DNA from: Desulfobacterales bacterium
GTDB lineage: Bacteria; Desulfobacterota; Desulfobacteria; Desulfobacterales; DAOWNP01
Assembly (NCBI GenBank): GCA_030149595.1
Contig: JASFBI010000122.1
Span: forward strand, 1 to 6,312
Length of the DNA stretch: 6,312 nt
Reading direction: 5' to 3'
The notes below the pieces were generated by a model. That model was not told the DNA's origin and did not search any database. It saw nothing but the letters and a program-made list of their open reading frames with translations. Shown one piece after another: positions 1 through 6,280 of this stretch. A program made the translations under genes and the position numbers. Every line of letters starts with the position of its first letter. Positions within the stretch are counted from its first letter, which is position 1.

Positions 1-348
1 TATTGAAATATTTTTGCCATAGATAAAATTATTCCCAATGTGTGATCCCGAAGATATTTGAAAATCACTTTTCTCTGGTGGATAAAAAAGCTCAACTATA
101 CGAAAAAAAGCAAGTTTAGGGTTTGATACCTGAACAAGATTTTTGCCTTCACAGGAAAAATCAGATGGAACAACTATGGCTGATGCACATGTTTTATCTA
201 TTTTTTTTAAAAGTTTAGGATCTGATGCAAAGGTTATATGACCTTTTTCAGCAGATTCAAAGGGAGCTACGTCTTTTATTACTGTTTTTTCATTGCCTGA
301 AAAATCTCCATTAACAAATACAGCAATTTCTTTTAGTGATTTTTCCAT
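1..348 (-). CDS. lpxD: LpxD, UDP-3-O-acylglucosamine N-acyltransferase (N-terminal part, cut by window edge)
   Basis: LpxD transfers a 3-hydroxyacyl chain from acyl-ACP to the 2-amino group of UDP-3-O-acylglucosamine, the third step of lipid A synthesis, in the cytoplasm. I translated 116 residues by hand, beginning MEKSLKEIAVFVNGDF. The fragment shows the family's N-terminal uridine-binding domain: VAPFESAEKGHITFAS at about 27-42, ASAIVVPSD at 55-63 and NLVQVSNPKLAF at 70-81. From about residue 98 the hexapeptide repeats of the left-handed beta helix begin (SHIGNNFIYGKNISI). Family members are about 340 residues, so roughly two thirds, including the catalytic histidine region, lies beyond position 1. 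The ATG at 348-346 follows the skp stop by 3 bases. There is no clear ribosome-binding site, only an A-rich tract, so translation is probably coupled to skp. Other hexapeptide acyltransferases such as LpxA lack this N-terminal domain, so the call is firm. Confidence 0.93.
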   Translation of the reverse strand, partial: MEKSLKEIAVFVNGDFSGNEKTVIKDVAPFESAEKGHITFASDPKLLKKIDKTCASAIVVPSDFSCEGKNLVQVSNPKLAFFRIVELFYPPEKSDFQISSGSHIGNNFIYGKNISI

Positions 349-351
349 GGT

Positions 352-888
352 TTATTTTTTTTTAGCATATTTTAAATTAAACTTTTTTATAATACTGTCT
401 GTAATGTCAATGGAAGCAGGATAATATAAAACACCTGGTTTTTGTACTATCATTAAATATCCGCCTTTTTCTCCTGCTTTTTTTACAACGTCTGCTATCT
501 CTTTTTGAAGTTTTTGTACTATGCGGGTCTGAAGTTTTTTAAAAGTTTCTGAATATTTTTTTTGAAGCACTTTATAATCATTGATTTTTATTCTATACTC
601 CCGTTGACTCTGCTCCCTCATTGCTTTATCCATAACCATGGCTTCTCTTTCAAGTCTTGTCTTTAACTCTTCAATCTCTTTGCCTTTTGATTTAAGATCT
701 TTTTCCATTTTTTTACCAGCTGTACTTAACTCTACCTGGGCAGCCTTACCAACTTCTGATTTTTCAAAAAACTTTTGAAAATTAAAAACACCTATTTTTG
801 CAACATCTGCACTATATACCGGATTTAGATTAATAAAAACAAATCCGATAGCAATTAAAAGTGTAGTTAACAATGTTTTTTTCCGCAT
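352..888 (-). CDS. skp: Skp/OmpH-family periplasmic chaperone
   Basis: Skp is a trimeric periplasmic chaperone that holds unfolded outer-membrane proteins after Sec export and delivers them to BamA. The 178-residue product begins with a signal peptide: MRKK, a hydrophobic stretch at about 5-21, and a likely cleavage after S26 or A27 (PVYSADVAKIG). The first beta strand of the body domain follows (VAKIGVFNFQKFF, 29-41). A long charged coiled coil at about 50-135, rich in K, E, Q and R, forms the tentacle arms. The chain returns to a body strand (GGYLMIVQKPGVLYYP, about 142-157) and ends with a typical ITDSIIKKFN helix and a basic tail. The length is near the family norm. The ATG at 888-886 is supported by an AAGGGGG site just upstream. 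Its place between bamA and lpxD is the usual one for this family. Sequence identity in the family is low, so the call rests on architecture and context. Confidence 0.93.
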   Translation of the reverse strand: MRKKTLLTTLLIAIGFVFINLNPVYSADVAKIGVFNFQKFFEKSEVGKAAQVELSTAGKKMEKDLKSKGKEIEELKTRLEREAMVMDKAMREQSQREYRIKINDYKVLQKKYSETFKKLQTRIVQKLQKEIADVVKKAGEKGGYLMIVQKPGVLYYPASIDITDSIIKKFNLKYAKKK

Positions 889-963
889 CTTACCCCCTTG
901 TTTGTTATGTTGTTATATAGTTGATAAATAATATTATTTTTTTATATTGTAAAATAGACAGGG
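889..963 (-). other. AT-rich spacer between bamA and skp, possible weak promoter
   Basis: This 75-base gap is the longest non-coding stretch in the window. Apart from the skp ribosome-binding site it is almost all A and T. On the minus strand TTTACA could serve as a -35 element, with TATTTA 17 bases further on as a poor -10; TATATA lies nearer to skp without a matching -35. In such AT-rich DNA these matches are expected by chance. The spacer could carry an internal promoter for skp-lpxD, but the sequence alone does not show it. No hairpin with a U run that would end transcription is visible. Confidence 0.25.
892..899 (-). promoter_or_regulatory. Strong Shine-Dalgarno site of skp
   Basis: On the minus strand the bases before the skp ATG read AAGGGGGTAAG. 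The G run (897-893) ends 4 bases before the start codon. This is the best ribosome-binding site in the window and it fixes the skp start. Its strength fits a highly expressed chaperone that is translated independently of bamA. Confidence 0.75.
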
Positions 964-3633
964 TTAGAAAGCAGCACCCATGCCAAACTCCCAACGACCG
1001 CTTGAGCTTTCATCACCTTGTGGATCAAGGATGGTTCCATGTTCAATTCTTATGGGTCCCATGGGGGAGTACCACCTGAACCCAAATCCAGCACTCTCTC
1101 TTAAATCATTTAACTGTATAGCAGAACCTTCATCCCAGACATTTCCTGCATCAAAAAACAAAACCCCCACAAGACCTGCACTTTTTACTATTGGAATAAG
1201 AAATTCTACATTAAATTGTATAAATTTATTTCCACCTGATTCATATCCATTTTCATCTGTTGTATGAATATCTCTCCAGTCAAAGCCTCTTAAAGAGTTA
1301 AGTCCACCAAGATAAAAACGTTCATAATCAGGCAGTTCACCCGTTGAATTGCCTTGGATATGGCCTGCTTTCCCATGTAAAAAACCCACCGTACTCCAAA
1401 ATAGAGAGATATACCAGCCTGAATCAAGGGTTGTTTTGGTAAAAGCTATGTCCCCCCCTATGGCTCCTCCTGCATATTCAACAGCTATTAAGCTTTTAGA
1501 CCCTTCTGTTGTATTAAAGGCCTTATCTCTGGAGTCATATATTATACTTGTTGTGAAACTGCTTGTGGAATTTTCACCTTCAAGATCTTTTATACTTTCA
1601 GGTGCATAATTTTCATCAATATCATATACATCTCCAACTTCATAATAGTAAGATAAAAACAGTCTTGTATAGTCAAAAACAGGATAACTTCCTCTCAACC
1701 TGCCTCCTGATGTATCTTTTTCGTAATAATCATAATCTCTCTGTATATTATAAACGTCAAAACCAACAGAAAGAGGAATGTCAAAAAGCCATGGTTCTGT
1801 AAAGCTAAAGGAAAAAGTATCTGTTCTTCCACCAAGTTCTGCTTTTGCCTGGACAATCTGACCTTTCCCAAAAATATTTCTCTCGGTAACTGAGAACATA
1901 ACAAAAACATTTTCAACGCTGCTGTAACCACCTCCAAAGCTAAATGTTCCTGTGGGTTTTTCAGTTACATTGATCTTAAGATTCATGGTATCATCGGTAT
2001 CACCTTTTAATGTATCCACTTTAATATCTTCAAAAAAATCAAGCCGATAAAGATTTCTTATACTCCTTTTTAACTTTTTTGAATTATAAAGTTCCTGCTC
2101 ATATACATGCAGCTCTCTTCGTATTACTTTTTCCCTTGTTTTTGTATTTCCACTTATGCCTATTTCGTCAAAAAAGACCTTGTTTCCCTGATTTATCATA
2201 AATTTAATATTGATAATTTTATTTGCTATGTCTTTATCTATTTCAGGAATTACTTCAGCATAAAAATAACCTTTATTGGAATATATATCTGTTAAAGCAA
2301 GAACATCATCTCTAATCAAACTGCTGCTATAAAACTTCTCGTTTAAAATACTCACTCTGGTAAGCATATCTTTTTTGGGAATAAGCATATCACCGGATAT
2401 ATCTACTGTACCAATTTTAAATTTAGGACCTTCGCTTATTTTTATTTTTATCTCTATAAAATCTCTGTTGAATTTTATATCAGGCTCCCCCACTCTTGCC
2501 TGGGCATAACCGCTATTGTGGTAAAAAACACTTAACTGAGAGATATCCTGATCTAAATCAGCTGTATTTAATTCACCCGAGGATGTAAGCCAGGAAAAAA
2601 AGCCTTTTTCAGATGTTTTTATTATTTTTTTTAACTTTTTATCTGAAAAATCCCTGTTACCTTCAAAGATAATTTTTTTTATCTTAACCTTATTCCCTTC
2701 GGTTATGACAAACTCAAGGTCTACCTGGTTATTTTTAAGCTTATATGTTTTTTTTTCCACAGTTACATTATGATAATTTTTTTCTTTATATAGGTCTTTA
2801 ATACGATTTTTATTGTTATTGATCTGTAGAGTATTGAGTATTGCTCCTATTTTTAGTGAGAGATTTTCAAGTATTTTCTCATCTTTATAAACAGTATTCC
2901 CTGAAATACGTATTTTTTTTATTGTGGGTTTTTCTATTACGGTTATTATTACTTCCTTTCCCCTTGTTTTTTTTTGAAATTCTATTTTTATATCATCAAA
3001 ATACCCCATATTGTAAATTGTTTTAAGATCTTTATATAGTACCTGTTTCTGAAAAAGATCGCCTGGTATGGTCTCCATATTTTGTAATATAGCATCTGTC
3101 TCAATTCTTTTATTTCCTTCAATTTTTATACTGCTAACAGTTTCCTGTATAAAAACAGCAGATGCAATTTTTTTTATGATTGTATTTACACTTGAAAAAA
3201 ACGTTTCAAAACCTTCTCCTGTAATAGAAAAAGTTTTAAGGGGAGCCAATGATAATGTATTAATACATTTTATATCTATGCTGTACTGCTGTTTTATAAA
3301 AAAAACATTTCCCCATATAACAGCATCAGCCCCATTTAAAATACCAAAAGATTTTATGGCAGCAGAGTTTTTCCCACTTTTTTCCATATCAAATACAGAA
3401 GTATTATTTTCATCATATAAAATAATATCCGCGTCGTATTTACTTAGATAATCCTCCATGGCTTTTTGTATTTTAGGATTAAGATAAGATAAATCTTTTT
3501 TTGAGTTTATTTTAAATGGCAGAATCAGGATATTTTGTTTTGTTTTGGCAATACATATTACAGGGGCAATAATTGCAAATACTGTAAAAAATATAATGAT
3601 ATACTGAAGTAATCTGGATTTTTTCATTATCAA
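964..3633 (-). CDS. bamA: BamA, outer-membrane beta-barrel assembly factor (Omp85 family) with extra N-terminal domain
   Basis: BamA is the core of the BAM complex and folds beta-barrel proteins into the outer membrane. The 889-residue product has a signal peptide (about 1-29, cleavage near CIA/K). An additional alpha/beta domain follows at about 33-163 (NILILPF, then GADAVIWGNV at 101-110). Next come five POTRA repeats at about 167-236, 237-315, 316-404, 405-485 and 486-560, each opening with a strand plus GN or GD (IEGNKRI, ISGNTVY, FEGNRDF, ISGDMLI, ISGNTKT). The barrel spans about 561-889, with the loop-6 motif LRGF at 781-784 inside YLGGLNSLRGF, a strand FFDAGNVW (826-833) and a C-terminal phenylalanine (FGMGAAF). 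E. coli BamA is about 810 residues; the surplus is the N-terminal domain. The start is uncertain: TTG at 3633-3631 has AAGG 6 bases upstream, while ATG at 3627-3625 has it 12 bases away and would give 887 residues. The gene follows lolD by 8 bases, and the Bam position next to skp excludes TamA. Confidence 0.96.
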   Translation of the reverse strand: MIMKKSRLLQYIIIFFTVFAIIAPVICIAKTKQNILILPFKINSKKDLSYLNPKIQKAMEDYLSKYDADIILYDENNTSVFDMEKSGKNSAAIKSFGILNGADAVIWGNVFFIKQQYSIDIKCINTLSLAPLKTFSITGEGFETFFSSVNTIIKKIASAVFIQETVSSIKIEGNKRIETDAILQNMETIPGDLFQKQVLYKDLKTIYNMGYFDDIKIEFQKKTRGKEVIITVIEKPTIKKIRISGNTVYKDEKILENLSLKIGAILNTLQINNNKNRIKDLYKEKNYHNVTVEKKTYKLKNNQVDLEFVITEGNKVKIKKIIFEGNRDFSDKKLKKIIKTSEKGFFSWLTSSGELNTADLDQDISQLSVFYHNSGYAQARVGEPDIKFNRDFIEIKIKISEGPKFKIGTVDISGDMLIPKKDMLTRVSILNEKFYSSSLIRDDVLALTDIYSNKGYFYAEVIPEIDKDIANKIINIKFMINQGNKVFFDEIGISGNTKTREKVIRRELHVYEQELYNSKKLKRSIRNLYRLDFFEDIKVDTLKGDTDDTMNLKINVTEKPTGTFSFGGGYSSVENVFVMFSVTERNIFGKGQIVQAKAELGGRTDTFSFSFTEPWLFDIPLSVGFDVYNIQRDYDYYEKDTSGGRLRGSYPVFDYTRLFLSYYYEVGDVYDIDENYAPESIKDLEGENSTSSFTTSIIYDSRDKAFNTTEGSKSLIAVEYAGGAIGGDIAFTKTTLDSGWYISLFWSTVGFLHGKAGHIQGNSTGELPDYERFYLGGLNSLRGFDWRDIHTTDENGYESGGNKFIQFNVEFLIPIVKSAGLVGVLFFDAGNVWDEGSAIQLNDLRESAGFGFRWYSPMGPIRIEHGTILDPQGDESSSGRWEFGMGAAF

Positions 3634-3639
3634 TTAAAA

Positions 3640-3643
3640 CCTT
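3640..3643 (-). promoter_or_regulatory. Ribosome-binding site of bamA overlapping the lolD stop
   Basis: The minus strand reads TAAGG where the lolD stop codon ends, so the AAGG ribosome-binding site shares bases with TAA. It sits 6 bases before a TTG and 12 bases before an ATG in the same frame. The short site and the overlap suggest that ribosomes ending lolD start bamA. The spacing favours TTG; start-codon preference favours ATG. Confidence 0.55.
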
Positions 3644-4373
3644 AGTTGTAGTTAAGAAGTTTACCGTCGGATATAGTTACTACTCTTGACATGTAATTTG
3701 CAAGATCCATATTGTGTGTTACAATGACCACTGCCATATCAAACTCCATGTTAAGTTCTTTTAAAAGGCCATGGATCTGCCTGCTGTTTGTTTTGTCAAG
3801 GTTACCTGTTGGCTCGTCTGCTAAAAGAAGCTTTGGTTTAATAATCAATGCTCTTGCTATGGCCACTCTTTGCTGCTCTCCTCCGGAAAGCTGGTTTACC
3901 TTGTGATCTAATCTCTTACCAAGACCGACTCTCTTTAAAATTACTTCTGCTTTTTTTTTTGCACTTTGTTTACCTAAACCACTTATTAAAGCAGGTATCA
4001 TAACGTTTTCAACTGAGCTGAACTCGTTTAGAAGATGATGAAACTGAAAAACAAAACCAATTGACCTGTTTCTGAATTTTGCAAGTTCTTTATCACAAAA
4101 TTTAAAAACTTCCATATTGTTGAATAAAAAACTTCCCTTATCGGGTCTGTCAAGTGTTCCTAAAATATGAAGAAGGGTTGATTTCCCTATACCTGATGAT
4201 CCTACTATGGCAAGAGTTTCACCCTGTTTGATATTTATTTCTGCATTTTCAAGGATATTTATTTTAATTTTATTGGTAAAATAGCTTTTGCATAAATCTT
4301 TAAATGATATTAAAAAGCTGTGACTCTCCTCGCTGTTTAAAATAAACTCTTTTTTTAAAGACATGTTATTCAT
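3642..4373 (-). CDS. lolD: LolD, ATP-binding subunit of the lipoprotein-releasing ABC transporter
   Basis: LolD is the cytoplasmic ATPase that powers release of lipoproteins from the inner membrane to the carrier LolA, working with the permease encoded just upstream. The 243-residue protein has all ABC motifs: Walker [10 protein letters not shown] at 58-66, Q-loop glutamine 110 in FVFQFHHLL, signature [15 protein letters not shown] from 162, Walker [13 protein letters not shown] at 182-193 with the catalytic glutamate, and H-loop histidine 220 in VTHN. The FQFHHLL sequence after the Q-loop and the ADEPTGNLD block are typical of the LolD/MacB/FtsE group; pairing with a LolC/E permease points to LolD. 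About 20 N-terminal residues before [10 protein letters not shown] exceed the minimum for the family. The ATG at 4373 has GAGG 9 bases upstream, inside the permease gene; a second ATG at 4364, just past the permease stop, is an alternative. The gene overlaps its upstream neighbour by 8 bases. Confidence 0.95.
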   Translation of the reverse strand: MNNMSLKKEFILNSEESHSFLISFKDLCKSYFTNKIKINILENAEINIKQGETLAIVGSSGIGKSTLLHILGTLDRPDKGSFLFNNMEVFKFCDKELAKFRNRSIGFVFQFHHLLNEFSSVENVMIPALISGLGKQSAKKKAEVILKRVGLGKRLDHKVNQLSGGEQQRVAIARALIIKPKLLLADEPTGNLDKTNSRQIHGLLKELNMEFDMAVVIVTHNMDLANYMSRVVTISDGKLLNYN

Positions 4374-5607
4374 AACGGATAGCCTCTACAGGATCAATTT
4401 TTGTTGCCTGGTGAGCCGGATACAGTGATGCAAAAAAACATATCAGTATTGTAGAAAAAGCTATAAACAAAACATCTGTAAAATTAAGGGCAACAGGAAT
4501 AGTTGAAAAAGGATATACGTTTTTTGGAAGTTCAATGAATTTGTAATGTTTAATTAAAAAACATAAAACAGAACCTGATATTACTCCGATTACTGTCCCT
4601 GTAAAACCTATTGCCAGACCATTAAAAATAAATATTTTTTTTATACTTCTGTTTGTAGCTCCCATTGCTTTTAAGATACCGATATCTCTCTTCTTTTTCA
4701 TAACCATCATAATAAGAGAACTTGCAATATTAAATGCAGCAACAAGGACTATAAGCATTAATATGATAAACATGGCTGTTTTTTCAAGCTTGAGAGCTGA
4801 AAAAAGATCCTGATGTGTATTTAAAAAATTTTGAACCCAATAGGGATGTTTTATTTCAGACATTATTTTTTCTGATATTTTTTCAACACTGTATATATCA
4901 TCTGTCCAGACGGCAATTCCTGTTACAGTATCCTTCATGCGCATTATTTTTTGAGCATCTTTTAAAAGGATGTATGAAAGTGATTCATCATAGTAGTACA
5001 TTCCTGTTTTAAAGGTATCAATGACCTTAAATCTTTTCATTGAAGGCACAATTCCAATTGGGGATATCATACCTTTTTGGGAGATTATATATATTGTATT
5101 TCCGGAGCTTACTTTTAAATTGTCTGCCAGCTGTTTGCCTAAGATTATCCCAGGAATAACCTGCTTTTCTGTTTCTGATTTGTAGGTAGACAATTTTAAA
5201 AAAATCTTGTGTAAATTATTTTTTTTAAAAGGGTCTTTGCTGGTTGTGTATTCAGCACCTATACCTTTAAGTATTGAACCGGAAACACCAGCTGATGCTT
5301 TAAGCATAACCTGACTATATACAAAAGGATTTGTTGAAATTACCCCTTCTGTTTTTTGTAAGATAGCATTGATTTTGTTATATTCAGAAAAGCCGCCTCC
5401 CTGCTTCATAACTATCATGTGGGGATCAATACCAAGAATCTTTCTTTTCATCTCTTTTTCAACGCCTGTCATTACTGCAATTACAGTAATTAGCGCCATT
5501 ACTCCAAGCGCCACTCCTCCTGTGGAGAGAAGTGCGATAATGGAGATAAACGCCTGTTTCTGTTTGAAACTAAGATATCTTTTGGCTATAAAGGATTCAA
5601 ATAACAT
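4366..5607 (-). CDS. LolC/LolE-family permease of the lipoprotein-releasing ABC transporter
   Basis: This inner-membrane subunit takes mature lipoproteins from the membrane and passes them to periplasmic LolA, driven by LolD. The 413-residue protein starts in the family style (MLFESFIAKRYLSFKQKQ). It has four predicted membrane helices at about 20-47, 278-302, 325-352 and 375-398, with a large periplasmic domain at 48-277. Around 181-193 (ISPIGIVPSMKRF) lies the region corresponding to the LolC hook loop that grips LolA; that placement is inferred by similarity. After helix 2 comes MKKKRDIGILKAMGA (303-317), the conserved cytoplasmic coupling segment, and the chain ends with [18 protein letters not shown]. 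Length matches LolC and LolE (about 400-414). Only one permease gene is present here, so it may act as a homodimer (LolF-like), and I give no C or E letter. The ATG at 5607 is fixed by an in-frame TAA four codons upstream; its ribosome-binding site is poor (GGGG 14 bases away). Confidence 0.92.
   Translation of the reverse strand: MLFESFIAKRYLSFKQKQAFISIIALLSTGGVALGVMALITVIAVMTGVEKEMKRKILGIDPHMIVMKQGGGFSEYNKINAILQKTEGVISTNPFVYSQVMLKASAGVSGSILKGIGAEYTTSKDPFKKNNLHKIFLKLSTYKSETEKQVIPGIILGKQLADNLKVSSGNTIYIISQKGMISPIGIVPSMKRFKVIDTFKTGMYYYDESLSYILLKDAQKIMRMKDTVTGIAVWTDDIYSVEKISEKIMSEIKHPYWVQNFLNTHQDLFSALKLEKTAMFIILMLIVLVAAFNIASSLIMMVMKKKRDIGILKAMGATNRSIKKIFIFNGLAIGFTGTVIGVISGSVLCFLIKHYKFIELPKNVYPFSTIPVALNFTDVLFIAFSTILICFFASLYPAHQATKIDPVEAIRYE
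4383..4386 (-). promoter_or_regulatory. Ribosome-binding site of lolD inside the permease gene
   Basis: GAGG on the minus strand lies in the last codons of the permease gene (within the VEAIRYE coding stretch), 9 bases before the lolD ATG at 4373. It supports that start over the ATG at 4364 and fits coupled translation across the 8-base overlap. Confidence 0.55.
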
Positions 5608-5659
5608 ATTTTTGTATTAAGCCCCATGCCCTAATGAGCACAACAAAAAACAGAAAAAA
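5608..5659 (-). other. Gap between lysS and the permease gene
   Basis: This 52-base stretch separates the lysS stop from the permease start. On the minus strand it begins with T runs and then holds GGGCATGGGGC. I find no stable inverted repeat, so the T runs alone do not make an intrinsic terminator. The best promoter match (TTGTGC, 18 bases, TAATAC) is poor. lysS and the lol genes may therefore share a transcript, but this is inference. Confidence 0.3.
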
Positions 5660-6280
5660 TTATTTTTTCCCGGATGGTTTCATATGGGGGAAAAGAATAA
5701 CTTCCCTGATGGAAGCAGAATCAGTTAATATCATAGTCAATCTGTCTATTCCAATCCCTTCTCCTGCTGTGGGAGGCATACCGTATTTAAGAGCTTCAAT
5801 ATAGTCCTCATCCATCACATGGGCTTCAGTATCACCAGCTTCTCTGTTAGCTGCCTGTTGAAGAAAACGTTCTTTTTGATCATCAGGGTCATTTAATTCT
5901 GAAAATCCGTTTGCTATCTCTTTTCCAGCAATAAAAAGTTCAAATCTTTCAGTAACAGATGGATCTTTTTCACTTCTTTTTGAAAGAGGAGAGACTTCAA
6001 CAGGATACTCAGTTATAAATGTAGGCTGGATGAGTTTTGGTTCTACCATAACATCAAAGATTTTTGTCAGTATTTTTCCAATCCTGTCTGCTTTTGTTAT
6101 TTTTATATTATTTTCAGCTGCAAAACAGAGCAGAGCATCTTTATCATTAAGAATTTCAGGATCAACGCCACCTATTGTTTCAATGGCTTTAAGCATGGGT
6201 ATCTGTTTCCATTTGCAGCCAAATTCAATAACCTCTCCCTGGTAATTAATAGCAGTTGTTCCGCAAACAGATAGAGCACC
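5660..6280 (-). CDS. lysS: Lysyl-tRNA synthetase, class II (C-terminal 206 residues; 5' part missing)
   Basis: LysS charges tRNA-Lys with lysine using ATP in the cytoplasm. The fragment reads in frame from 6280 (GALSVCGTTAINYQGEVIEF) to a TAA at 5662-5660, so the ATG at 6196 is an internal methionine and not the start. It holds the second half of the class II catalytic core: EYPVEVSPL at about 91-99, RFELFIAGKEIANGFSELND at about 112-131, and motif 3 with GIGIDRLTMILT at about 175-186, where the arginine contacts ATP. It ends in FPHMKPSGKK. The bacterial protein is about 500 residues, so about 60 percent is lost, including the anticodon-binding domain and motifs 1 and 2. The loss is caused by the sequence end: the frame runs openly into adapter bases 6281-6312, which must not be translated. 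The EYPVEVSPL and NGFSELND motifs separate it from AspRS and AsnRS. Confidence 0.95.
   Translation of the reverse strand, partial: GALSVCGTTAINYQGEVIEFGCKWKQIPMLKAIETIGGVDPEILNDKDALLCFAAENNIKITKADRIGKILTKIFDVMVEPKLIQPTFITEYPVEVSPLSKRSEKDPSVTERFELFIAGKEIANGFSELNDPDDQKERFLQQAANREAGDTEAHVMDEDYIEALKYGMPPTAGEGIGIDRLTMILTDSASIREVILFPHMKPSGKK

Noticed and set aside
961..979. GGGT...ACCC pairing at the end of bamA as a possible terminator
   Set aside because: The stem is only 4 pairs with an 11-base loop and is not followed by a solid U run.
1695..1937. Minus-strand 80-codon frame within bamA
   Set aside because: It is in a different frame over the conserved barrel region of BamA and has no recognisable domain or ribosome-binding site.
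980..3451. Several plus-strand open frames of about 60-127 codons (for example 980-1267, 1349-1609, 3068-3451)
   Set aside because: They lie opposite bamA, whose frame is clearly coding. Their translations show no family features and reflect low stop density opposite an AT-rich gene.
3606..3633. BamA N-terminus as a lipoprotein signal because of a cysteine near the cleavage site (PVICIAK)
   Set aside because: The residues before the cysteine (P-V-I) do not fit a lipobox, and BamA proteins are barrel proteins with ordinary signal peptides.
5608..5659. T runs after lysS as an intrinsic terminator
   Set aside because: No inverted repeat precedes the T runs, so there is no stem to stop polymerase.
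5660..6196. ATG at 6196 as the start of a short separate gene
   Set aside because: The frame continues upstream in good LysS sequence for 28 codons to 6280, so this methionine is internal.
6030..6245. Plus-strand frame of 71 codons opposite lysS
   Set aside because: It is antisense to conserved LysS motifs and its protein has no features of its own.
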